Part shown: piece by piece, positions 1 to 5,256 of the stretch
Layout: each line of letters starts with the position of its first letter
How positions within the stretch are numbered: position 1 is the first letter of the stretch
DNA from: Candidatus Omnitrophota bacterium
GTDB taxonomy: Bacteria > Omnitrophota > Koll11 > Gorgyraeales > Gorgyraeaceae
Length of the DNA stretch: 6,289 bases
Assembly (NCBI GenBank): GCA_018818505.1
Contig: JAHIRR010000305.1
Location: forward strand, 1-6,289
Direction: 5' to 3'
Made by a program: the position numbers and the translations under genes
Notes under the pieces: model-generated
The model's input: only the letters and a program-made list of their open reading frames with translations
Databases searched by the model: none
What the model was told of the DNA's origin: nothing

Positions 1-429
1 ACCCGCAAGGTCTATGTTAAGTTCAAGGATACCGCGGGAAATGAATCAGAGATATTAAACGACACCATAGAGCTTATAATCATAGCGCCTGACACCATAA
101 TAACAAGCGGCCCGAACCTCTTGACCAAGTCCACCATTGCGCTCTTTACTTTCAGAGCCACCATAGATAACTGTGTCTTTAAATGGAAGTTTGATGATGA
201 AGAGTGGTCAGAGTGGAGCGCTGAGAACTCTGTAACCAGGGAAGAGTTATCCCAGGGCAACCATTACTTTAAGGTACAATCTGCCAAGGACGTAAACAAT
301 AATGGCGAGATCGACGCAGATGAAATGGATCCTGTACCAGAAGAACGCACCTGGACCGTAAGCGAAACAGGCACTGTAAAACCAGACCTACCCATCAAAA
401 AACCCTTCAAATTCTGGAAAAAAGAATAA
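1..429 (+). CDS. C-terminal end of a surface/secreted Ig-like repeat protein (5' partial)
   Basis: Frame 1 is open from the first base to TAA at 427-429, giving 142 residues whose start lies upstream of the window. Residues 1-20 (VYVKFKDTAGNES) look like the last strands of one Ig/fibronectin-type repeat. Residues 30-120 form another repeat of the kind that begins PDTxITSGP, has an F/C-x-W-x-x-D-D core (C57, W60) and ends RTWTV, common in long bacterial extracellular proteins. Between its last strands lies DVNNNGEIDADE (residues 97-108), which matches the 12-residue EF-hand calcium loop with D1, N3, N5, G6, I8 and E12. The tail is short and basic (KPFKFWKKE), with no sorting motif or membrane segment, so how the protein is retained is not visible. 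Role in adhesion or as a surface structure is inferred from the domain type only. Codon use resembles the pilus operon more than the intervening genes. Confidence 0.8.
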   Translation, partial: TRKVYVKFKDTAGNESEILNDTIELIIIAPDTIITSGPNLLTKSTIALFTFRATIDNCVFKWKFDDEEWSEWSAENSVTREELSQGNHYFKVQSAKDVNNNGEIDADEMDPVPEERTWTVSETGTVKPDLPIKKPFKFWKKE

Positions 430-492
430 CTTTAACCTGGACAACTTCGTAAGTTACCCAATGGGTAACTTACGAAGTTGTCCAGGGTAAAG
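430..492. repeat. Long hairpin 1 (REP-like palindrome family)
   Basis: A perfect 25-bp inverted repeat, arms 436-460 and 462-486, is separated by one base (461). After one A/G mismatch (435/487), five more bases pair (CTTTA 430-434 with TAAAG 488-492), so the foot starts immediately after the upstream stop codon. The arm reads CCTGGACAACTTCG followed by TAAGTTACCCA. The same palindrome recurs at 2566-2618 and 3285-3337. No T-run follows, so it is not a standard intrinsic terminator, although such a strong stem could protect the 3' end of the upstream mRNA. Unlike the other two copies it has no GTAG next to its foot. Confidence 0.95.
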
Positions 493-552
493 GGTGGGAA
501 TTTTAACATAGGCTTATGGAGCCAAGGAAGGGGTTATTTTTTTGGGTGGATT

Positions 553-2484
553 ATGGTAAAGTTTGGAAAAGTTATATGTTTTTTAATATATGTGATATTT
601 TTAACTAAAGCCTCGCTTTATCCTTTTTCTGTCTCAGAAGATTCACTTAGACTTCCCCTTGACAGTAGCGTTATAAAACGCATGGAAACAGCATTTTCTT
701 CTAAGATGTTGAAGGCCGAGAAAAAATTGGTAGATGAATTTACAGACTTTTTAGACACAGAAAAAAGTAATGAGTTCAAGGAAGAATTGAAGAAATTCTT
801 TCCGGAAACTTCTAATTATAACAAAGCCATCGAAGATATGAAATATATATTGCTCGAGGTGCATGACGAAGATGCTGAATACATCTTGATGCAATCCGAT
901 CGACACGTTATCAAGGAGAATCTTTTTGTATTAAAAGACGGAAAAATAGATTTTGAGGCAACTGCCGGCGATCAAGAGAAGTTAAGACTTTTATTCCAAG
1001 TAATAGAGAATGAAGAGTCTATTGTAAAAAGATATAATTTACCTGACAAGCGAGTTTTAAGGGCGATGAAAGCGCTAAAGGGGATTAAGATTGACATCCC
1101 TGGCCATCCAATTAAAGTTGATCTCTGGGATGCAGCCCATTATTACTGGAGCTCTGTAATAACTAAGAACGAAATGTTTCTTAAAGATTTACCTTTGACT
1201 TCTGACATAGATCTAGTTCGTAGCTTTGCCGTTACAGCAGCTATGGAGCATATTATGTATTTGCGTCGGGGTAAGCTTGCAATAAACCAAACTTTTCGTG
1301 ATCTAAAATTGCCTACGAGATCCGCAGATGAAAAAAAGAAAATATCTCTGACTACTCAGAGAATTATGGCTTCCATGGATCCAGCCTTCCAGATTGCAGT
1401 AGATAGTGCGCTTCCAAAGGTAATGGGCAATGCTATTCTGAAGGGTTTGCTCGATTTTAACGAGACGTATTTTGAGTTATTTGAAAGGGCTGTTGACATC
1501 GGCGTCGTAGATTATGATGTAGGTAAGCCTGAAGCTAAAAAAGTTGGCAGTCTGGGGATTATGATGAAACCTGGCAAGAGGGGAGAAATGGATAACTGGG
1601 AACGTGAAGCTCGTACATTTAAAGGCTCAAAACAAGAAGGGTTTAGCATGTACGATGGAGAGTTTAACGAGAATAAAAATTTTAATGCCTTTTTGAAAAA
1701 TCAAGGGCCAGCTGTCAGTCTGATACAGATGACTGTAAGAGGAATAAATATAGATTTTAGAGCAAATAAGGCTCCGTATTTTGAGAAGCATGGTTTAATA
1801 ATAGTAGAACCAGAGAAAAACTATCCTCAGGAGCTTAACTTGGTTACGCTTGAAGCTGTTGATGCGATAAGAGAAGATCTAGACTTAGATAAACGTTTCA
1901 GAATAGGTATGAATCCCACTGATAATTGGGGGGGCAAGGTTCATCATGGGCATCTTCACATTATATCCCTTCCAGAAGAATTTGATGTTGCGCCCATTGA
2001 AAATTCAGAAAGGGATGAAGTCTTGGAAAATAATGGCATAGGGATTCATAAATTAACTGGTTTTGTATTTGATGGCCTGATGTTCAGCGGCAGAGGGGAT
2101 TTAAAGCGGGAATCCGCCATGAATCATGTTCTGCAGATAATGTATCAAAATAAGACACACGGTGTTGTGTGGGGTCTAAACGGAGAAGTGTACATTGTTC
2201 GCGCAGCTGATGATATAGAGATTTCAGCTGGAAAGATATGCGAGACAGGCATGGGCGTAGGCGGGAAAATGGGAATTTTTGATACGAGCCAGGAAAAAGT
2301 TTATTCTTCTATTACGCAGGAAAAAATGATAAATCAATTAACTCTTCTCAAAGAAGAAAGACCTATGGATCCAGATACCTATTTTAGCGCTGGATTTATA
2401 GAACTGCTTAGTAGTAAAGAGGTTACCGAAAGTCTCCTAAAAGAGCGATTAGAATCAAACCAATCTTCTTCCAAAGCTCTCTAG
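553..2484 (+). CDS. Exported protein with C-terminal HIT/GalT-like (VTC2/DUF4922-type) domain
   Basis: This is a 643-residue protein. ATG 553 is chosen because it begins a plausible signal peptide (MVKFGK, hydrophobic 7-17, possible cleavage near A20). The frame is open further upstream to TTG 478, but that would code through the arm of hairpin 1. The Shine-Dalgarno is weak (GGGTGGA, 544-550). Residues 25-340 are mostly predicted helical and charged, and I do not recognise them. From about 363 the pattern resembles HIT-superfamily nucleotidyl transferases of the GalT/GDP-galactose phosphorylase/DUF4922 type: APYFEKHGLIIVEP (407-420), PQELN (425-429), FRIGMN (449-454), then HHGHLHII (464-471), which holds a complete HxHxH triad H465/H467/H469. 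The third His is kept, as in HIT hydrolases, where GalT has Gln. A catalytic nucleotide-binding role is inferred; the substrate is unknown. An exported HIT protein is odd, since nucleotide substrates are normally cytoplasmic. The gene is AT-rich (721-780 has 16 G/C in 60) and lies between hairpins 1 and 2. Confidence 0.75.
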   Translation: MVKFGKVICFLIYVIFLTKASLYPFSVSEDSLRLPLDSSVIKRMETAFSSKMLKAEKKLVDEFTDFLDTEKSNEFKEELKKFFPETSNYNKAIEDMKYILLEVHDEDAEYILMQSDRHVIKENLFVLKDGKIDFEATAGDQEKLRLLFQVIENEESIVKRYNLPDKRVLRAMKALKGIKIDIPGHPIKVDLWDAAHYYWSSVITKNEMFLKDLPLTSDIDLVRSFAVTAAMEHIMYLRRGKLAINQTFRDLKLPTRSADEKKKISLTTQRIMASMDPAFQIAVDSALPKVMGNAILKGLLDFNETYFELFERAVDIGVVDYDVGKPEAKKVGSLGIMMKPGKRGEMDNWEREARTFKGSKQEGFSMYDGEFNENKNFNAFLKNQGPAVSLIQMTVRGINIDFRANKAPYFEKHGLIIVEPEKNYPQELNLVTLEAVDAIREDLDLDKRFRIGMNPTDNWGGKVHHGHLHIISLPEEFDVAPIENSERDEVLENNGIGIHKLTGFVFDGLMFSGRGDLKRESAMNHVLQIMYQNKTHGVVWGLNGEVYIVRAADDIEISAGKICETGMGVGGKMGIFDTSQEKVYSSITQEKMINQLTLLKEERPMDPDTYFSAGFIELLSSKEVTESLLKERLESNQSSSKAL

Positions 2485-2532
2485 TTATAAATCTCCCCAA
2501 GAAACAAAAAAATCCAAAATAATTGAAAGAAA

Positions 2533-2560
2533 TTCACCCCCTTCCTGTGTCTAATATAGT
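2533..2560 (+). promoter_or_regulatory. Possible sigma70 promoter for the transposase gene
   Basis: TTCACC (2533-2538) is followed after 16 nt by TATAGT (2555-2560), the same -10 hexamer used by the promoter at 3357. The predicted +1 falls at about 2567, the first C of the CCTGG foot of hairpin 2, so the transposase mRNA would begin with the hairpin. The -35 matches consensus at only four of six positions, and AT-rich DNA gives such matches easily. Confidence 0.3.
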
Positions 2561-2565
2561 AGAAG

Positions 2566-2618
2566 ACCTGGATAACTTCGTAAGTTACCCTATGGGTAAC
2601 TTACGAAGTTATCCAGGT
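2566..2618. repeat. Long hairpin 2 (REP-like), upstream of the transposase
   Basis: Perfect 25-bp arms lie at 2566-2590 and 2594-2618, with loop TAT at 2591-2593. The core is identical to hairpins 1 and 3 except that one C-G pair of the stem has become T-A: CCTGGAT against CCTGGAC in the left arm, with the matching change in the right arm. GTAG occurs at 2559-2562, four bases before the CCTGG foot. The right arm ends 13 nt before the transposase Shine-Dalgarno, so the stem lies in the 5' leader of that gene if transcription starts upstream of it. Confidence 0.95.
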
Positions 2619-2643
2619 ATCACTCATAAACAAGGAGGGTAAA

Positions 2644-3276
2644 ATGGTGACTGGGCATATTTATCATGTTTGTAGCAGGAGTATCGCGGGGTATAGAATA
2701 TTTAATAATGATTCTGAATACTTACGAATGAGAGAATTGATAGAGTATTATCAAATAGAAAACCCAGCTGTTAGTTTTTCTAGATTTAAAGAACGTGATA
2801 TGCAGCATTTAGAAAGAAGTGATAGGGATGCTAGAAAATTAGTACAGATTATTTCTTATTCTCCCATGCCTACGCATATACATTTGGCGCTTAAGCAATT
2901 GATAGATAACGGTATATCAATTTTTATGAGGAAGATTCTTGATAGTTATTCACGTTATTTTAACTTAAAGCATAGACGAAAGGGACCATTATGGGAGGGA
3001 CGTTTTAAGAGGGTTCATGTAGGGACTGATGAACAATTGCTGCATCTAACGCGCTATATTCACCTGAATGCTGTTACAGATCGCCTTGTTGATAGGCCTG
3101 AGGATTGGAAATGGTCTTCTTATAATGAATATCTTTGTAATGTTGATCCTGAGGATAGAATTTGCGAATATGATGATGTCTTAGATATTAACCCAGCCTC
3201 GTATAAACAATTTGTTGAAGATAGGATTTCTTACCAGAGAGAGTTGAAGAAGATAAAAGGCTTGTTGCTCGATTAG
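2644..3276 (+). CDS. REP-associated tyrosine transposase (RAYT, Y1/HUH, IS200-like superfamily)
   Basis: This 210-residue protein has a strong Shine-Dalgarno (AAGGAGG 2632-2638) five bases before ATG 2644. Family marks, in order: an N-terminal beta strand HIYHVCSRS (5-13); the HUH metal-binding motif H78-I-H80 inside SPMPTHIHLAL; the GPLWEGRFKRVHV block (114-126); RYIHLNAV (137-144) with the likely catalytic Tyr138; and WKWSSYNEY near the C-terminus, a RAYT hallmark. HUH plus one tyrosine means single-strand cleavage with a covalent 5'-phosphotyrosine intermediate. The length is typical and every motif is intact, so the protein looks active. It lies between hairpins 2 and 3, the expected substrates. 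Gene codons are AT-rich, like the neighbouring HIT-like gene. Domestication for hairpin processing, rather than selfish transposition, is known for parts of this family but cannot be decided here. Confidence 0.93.
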   Translation: MVTGHIYHVCSRSIAGYRIFNNDSEYLRMRELIEYYQIENPAVSFSRFKERDMQHLERSDRDARKLVQIISYSPMPTHIHLALKQLIDNGISIFMRKILDSYSRYFNLKHRRKGPLWEGRFKRVHVGTDEQLLHLTRYIHLNAVTDRLVDRPEDWKWSSYNEYLCNVDPEDRICEYDDVLDINPASYKQFVEDRISYQRELKKIKGLLLD

Positions 3277-3284
3277 ATTGTAGA

Positions 3285-3337
3285 CCTGGACAACTTCGTA
3301 AGTTACCCAGAATGGGTAACTTACGAAGTTGTCCAGG
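3285..3337. repeat. Long hairpin 3 (REP-like), downstream of the transposase
   Basis: Perfect 25-bp arms lie at 3285-3309 and 3313-3337, with loop GAA at 3310-3312. Arm sequence is identical to hairpin 1; only the loop differs (1 nt against 3 nt). The foot lies nine bases after the RAYT stop codon, and GTAG (3280-3283) precedes it by one base, the same side as in hairpin 2. No immediate T-run follows, so it is not a clean intrinsic terminator, but it could slow or stabilise the RAYT transcript. It ends 19 nt before the -35 box of the pilus operon promoter. Confidence 0.95.
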
Positions 3338-3356
3338 GTTATTTTAGGCCCCTACC

Positions 3357-3385
3357 TTGACAAATACTATCTGGTAGTATATAGT
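3357..3385 (+). promoter_or_regulatory. Strong sigma70-type promoter of the pilus-platform operon
   Basis: The -35 TTGACA (3357-3362) is a perfect consensus. A 17-nt spacer is followed by -10 TATAGT (3380-3385), five of six consensus bases. The predicted +1 is an A at about 3392, just before a run of five Cs. This is by far the best promoter match in the window. It lies right after hairpin 3 and before a terminator and the MerR-like gene, so it should drive that gene, pilM-pilN and the genes downstream. Confidence 0.75.
3364..3380. promoter_or_regulatory. Dyad operator candidate inside the promoter spacer
   Basis: ATACTA (3364-3369), TCTGG, TAGTAT (3375-3380) is a perfect 6+6 bp inverted repeat with a 5-bp centre, filling the spacer and touching the first base of the -10. 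This is where MerR-family proteins bind, and the first gene of the operon encodes a MerR-type DNA-binding domain. MerR-activated promoters usually have a 19-20 bp spacer; here it is 17, so bound protein would more likely repress. The site, its ligand and autoregulation are inferences from position and symmetry. Confidence 0.5.
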
Positions 3386-3393
3386 TATATCAC

Positions 3394-3433
3394 CCCCTAT
3401 CAGGGCAGTTGATGCTTCTGATCGGGGTTTTTT
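3394..3433 (+). terminator. Intrinsic terminator / attenuator at the 5' end of the pilus operon transcript
   Basis: CCCC (3394-3397) pairs with GGGG (3424-3427). After a single T/C mismatch (3398/3423), ATCAG (3399-3403) pairs with CTGAT (3418-3422). Inside, GCA (3405-3407) can pair with TGC (3413-3415) around loop GTTGA. Six Ts follow at 3428-3433. This is a standard rho-independent terminator, but it starts about two bases after the predicted +1 and 31 bases before the RBS GGAGG of the MerR-like gene. It would release a short RNA of about 40 nt unless read through. It could instead insulate the operon from RAYT transcripts, but its place after the promoter makes attenuation or a small RNA the more natural reading. 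I recognise no known riboswitch in it. Confidence 0.7.
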
Positions 3434-3457
3434 AGCCTAAGATTTTTTGGAGGACGC

Positions 3458-3646
3458 ATGAATAAGGAAAGATACTATTCAGCTACAGAGACTGCTGAGT
3501 TTCTGGGTATATCCAAACAGACGCTTATTCGCTATGAGAATAAGAAAGTATTCCCTAAGCCTAAGCGTAATGCTGTAAATGGATGGCGGGAGTATACTGA
3601 GGATGAGATAAGGCGTCTTAAGACCATAATGGGAAGGGAACGCTAA
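3458..3646 (+). CDS. Minimal MerR-type helix-turn-helix protein, first gene of the pilus operon
   Basis: This is a 62-residue protein with RBS GGAGG (3449-3453) four bases before ATG 3458. Residues 6-27 (YYSATETAEFLGISKQTLIR then YE) form the MerR helix-turn-helix, and residues 41-55 (NGWREYTEDEIRRLK) the wing and following helix. The coiled-coil dimerisation helix and effector domain of full-length MerR regulators are absent, so this is a stand-alone DNA-binding domain of the kind also seen in excisionases. The TAATG overlap with the next gene (stop 3644-3646, start 3646-3648) indicates translational coupling to pilM-pilN. It follows a promoter with a dyad in its spacer, so an autoregulatory role is likely but inferred. 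A scaffold-binding or excisionase role is less likely given the tight operon. Confidence 0.85.
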   Translation: MNKERYYSATETAEFLGISKQTLIRYENKKVFPKPKRNAVNGWREYTEDEIRRLKTIMGRER

Positions 3647-5169
3647 TGACTAAGTTGGCCAGGACCTCAATAGGGCTGGATATTGGGACTCGCTACATAA
3701 AGCTCGTTGAGCTCAAGAGGTCTGGAGAGAATGCTATTACACTGAATAAATTTGGCATAAAGGAGATCCCTAAAGACCTTAAGATGGACAGGGATAAGGT
3801 GATCCTCCAGCTGATAGCACAGTTATTTTCTGAGAACAATATAAAGTTGCGCAATGTAAACATAGCTGCAGGCGGTCAGTCAGTCTTTGTGAGATTTGTG
3901 AAGCTCCTGCAGACAAAAGAGGACAAGCTCAAACAGACAATGAAATTCGAGGCGCAGAATCAAATACCGTTTCCGTTGAACGAGGTGGCGTGGGATTGGT
4001 CGCTGCTGGACAAAGACAAGAAGGCCACTAAAAAGGCAGTAATAGTGGCGATAAAGAAGAACCTGATAAATGATATGATCGCGAAATTAAAGAGCATAAA
4101 ATTATCTACGAACCTGATAGATGTATCGCCTATAGCCCTTTATAATTGCATGAGTTTTAATGAAGATTATGAGGAGTCTAAACTTGGCGCCATATTAGAC
4201 ATAGGTGAGCGTTCCAGTAATCTGGTTATTTTTAAACAGGGAAACATATGGATAAGGAGTTTTCCAATAGCAGGCGAGAGGATAATAGAGGCAAAAGAGC
4301 AGGGCATAGAGGAACTCATAGGAGAAATAGAGCGTTCAATAGAGTATTATTTTATGCAGAGTGGCGAAGAAGCATCTGGAAAGAAGCTTAATGAACTTAT
4401 CCTTACAGGAGGCGGTTCGCTGATCCAGGACCTTGCTGCCGCGATTTCCGCTAAGTTTGACATGGCTCCAAAAATCCTTGATCCATTCAGGAAATTGCAG
4501 ATGGATAAAAGCGCATTTTCCAATACAGAGTCCCAGGGCATTAAGAACCAGCTTGCCGTGGCTATTGGCCTTGGCTTAAGAGGCATGACAGGATTAAAGA
4601 TAGAGGTGAATTTTCTGAAAGAGATCCTTCTCGAGACTCATCTTCTCAGTCAGAAAGGCTTATATTCAAAACTTTCAATGGCCATGACAGCAGTTGTCAT
4701 AGTAAGCTTTTCAATGTTTATGAGGCAGGACTATTCTATAAAGAGGGCCAAGCTCGGCAAGATAGATGATATGCTCGAACTTTACAGGACCTATGAGCCA
4801 AAGATAAAAGAGATGCAGGATAAGGAGGATGTATTAAAGGAAAAAATAGATGCCTTGCACCAGACAGCAGCCTCAAGGGCTATCTGGCTTGATTGCCTGA
4901 AGATAATCTCTGATATCCAGCCAAAGGAACTTTGGGTCACAGATGTCTCGGGCATAGTTTCATTGGAGAAGAGTGGACTTGCGAGATTGGATATGGACGG
5001 CAAGGCTGCCTCGTACCAGTCAGTGACAAATTTTGTTTCGAGCCTGAAGTCGTCGCCGACATTTAAGGACGTAAAACCTATTTCTTCTTCTATAGAGACA
5101 GATGAGACAACACTCGAGGAAGTAGTGAAGTTTTCAATTACGATGGACGTGGTCGTTAACACAGATTAG
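3646..5169 (+). CDS. pilM: PilM-PilN fusion (GspL-like) pilus/secretion platform protein
   Basis: This 507-residue protein starts one base inside the previous stop codon. Residues 8-325 are PilM-like with the actin/FtsA fold: phosphate-1 loop IGLDIGTRYIKLVEL (9-23), phosphate-2 motif DIGERSSNLVIF (185-196) and adenosine motif LTGGGS (253-258). PilM usually ends near 350 residues. Here it continues into EVNFLKE (320-326), in the place of the INLLP-type N-terminal motif of PilN, then a single membrane helix (about 343-359), a coiled coil (about 362-410) and a PilN-type periplasmic domain with W414, ELWV (W430), G-x-A-x-S and an FVSSL helix. Established biology: PilM binds the PilN N-terminal peptide at the inner membrane, and GspL of type II secretion has this same fused layout. 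The protein should tie the cytoplasmic assembly ATPase side to the PilO-like protein encoded next. The last residues (VVNTD) and the stop are supplied by a repeat (5159-5239). Confidence 0.88.
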   Translation: MTKLARTSIGLDIGTRYIKLVELKRSGENAITLNKFGIKEIPKDLKMDRDKVILQLIAQLFSENNIKLRNVNIAAGGQSVFVRFVKLLQTKEDKLKQTMKFEAQNQIPFPLNEVAWDWSLLDKDKKATKKAVIVAIKKNLINDMIAKLKSIKLSTNLIDVSPIALYNCMSFNEDYEESKLGAILDIGERSSNLVIFKQGNIWIRSFPIAGERIIEAKEQGIEELIGEIERSIEYYFMQSGEEASGKKLNELILTGGGSLIQDLAAAISAKFDMAPKILDPFRKLQMDKSAFSNTESQGIKNQLAVAIGLGLRGMTGLKIEVNFLKEILLETHLLSQKGLYSKLSMAMTAVVIVSFSMFMRQDYSIKRAKLGKIDDMLELYRTYEPKIKEMQDKEDVLKEKIDALHQTAASRAIWLDCLKIISDIQPKELWVTDVSGIVSLEKSGLARLDMDGKAASYQSVTNFVSSLKSSPTFKDVKPISSSIETDETTLEEVVKFSITMDVVVNTD

Positions 5170-5239
5170 CACAGATGAAAAGATGCAGATGATCACAGAT
5201 ATCCGTGATCATCTGTTCTAAATCTGCGATCATTTGTGT
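5159..5239. repeat. CACAGAT/ATCTGTG intergenic repeat at the pilM-pilN/PilO-like junction
   Basis: CACAGAT occurs at 5160-5166, 5170-5176 and 5194-5200, with CAGAT at 5186-5190 and the complement ATCTG at 5211-5215 and 5222-5226. An 11-bp perfect stem pairs 5186-5196 with 5205-5215 around an 8-nt loop. The outer ends ACACAGAT (5159-5166) and ATTTGTGT (5232-5239) pair with one mismatch, so the whole 81 bp can fold as a long imperfect hairpin. It resembles the CACAGATTAACACAGAT-type dispersed intergenic repeats seen in many environmental bacterial genomes (recalled, not searched). The stop codon of the upstream gene (5167-5169) lies inside it. No T-run follows the perfect stem; an A-rich stretch leads to the next gene. 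Confidence 0.8.
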
Positions 5240-5256
5240 ATAAAAAAAGATAAAAA

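Larger units (their letters stand above)
2559..3337 (+). mobile_element. RAYT unit: tyrosine transposase bracketed by two hairpins
   Basis: The unit comprises GTAG plus hairpin 2, the RAYT gene, and GTAG plus hairpin 3. A RAYT gene flanked by one or two REP palindromes is the usual layout for this family, in which RAYTs process or mobilise small hairpin elements rather than a conventional insertion sequence. No target-site duplication or IS-type terminal repeat is visible, and the whole-unit boundaries are set here by the GTAG before hairpin 2 and the end of hairpin 3. Whether the larger span back to hairpin 1, including the HIT-like gene, ever moves as one piece cannot be told from this window. 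Confidence 0.55.

Noticed and set aside
12..260. Antisense open frame in the Ig-like protein gene
   Set aside because: Shadow frame opposite a gene with clear domain structure; the translation shows no family pattern and no ribosome site.
436..486. Hairpins 1-3 as intrinsic terminators
   Set aside because: None is followed by a clear T-run; the recurrence with a RAYT explains them better.
478..552. TTG start at 478 for the HIT-like protein
   Set aside because: It lies in the right arm of hairpin 1, has no Shine-Dalgarno and would put 25 residues ahead of the signal peptide that begins at ATG 553.
2572..2612. loxP-like arms: ATAACTTCGTA and TACGAAGTTAT in hairpin 2
   Set aside because: The outer 11 bases match the loxP arms, but the arms continue as a longer palindrome, the 8-bp spacer is missing, the other two copies differ at this position, and no tyrosine recombinase is encoded. 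Probably chance.
436..3337. CRISPR array or integron attC sites
   Set aside because: The palindromes are hundreds to thousands of bases apart with genes between them, with no regular spacers, no cas genes, no integrase and no attC-type core sites.
3392..3433. Known riboswitch class in the pilus operon leader
   Set aside because: The leader is too short and shows no consensus of classes I know (c-di-GMP, preQ1, fluoride); a plain terminator stem explains it.
4347..5162. Antisense open frames opposite pilM-pilN (4347-4586 and 4791-5162)
   Set aside because: They lie opposite conserved PilM and PilN motifs; low-complexity Ser-rich translations typical of shadows.
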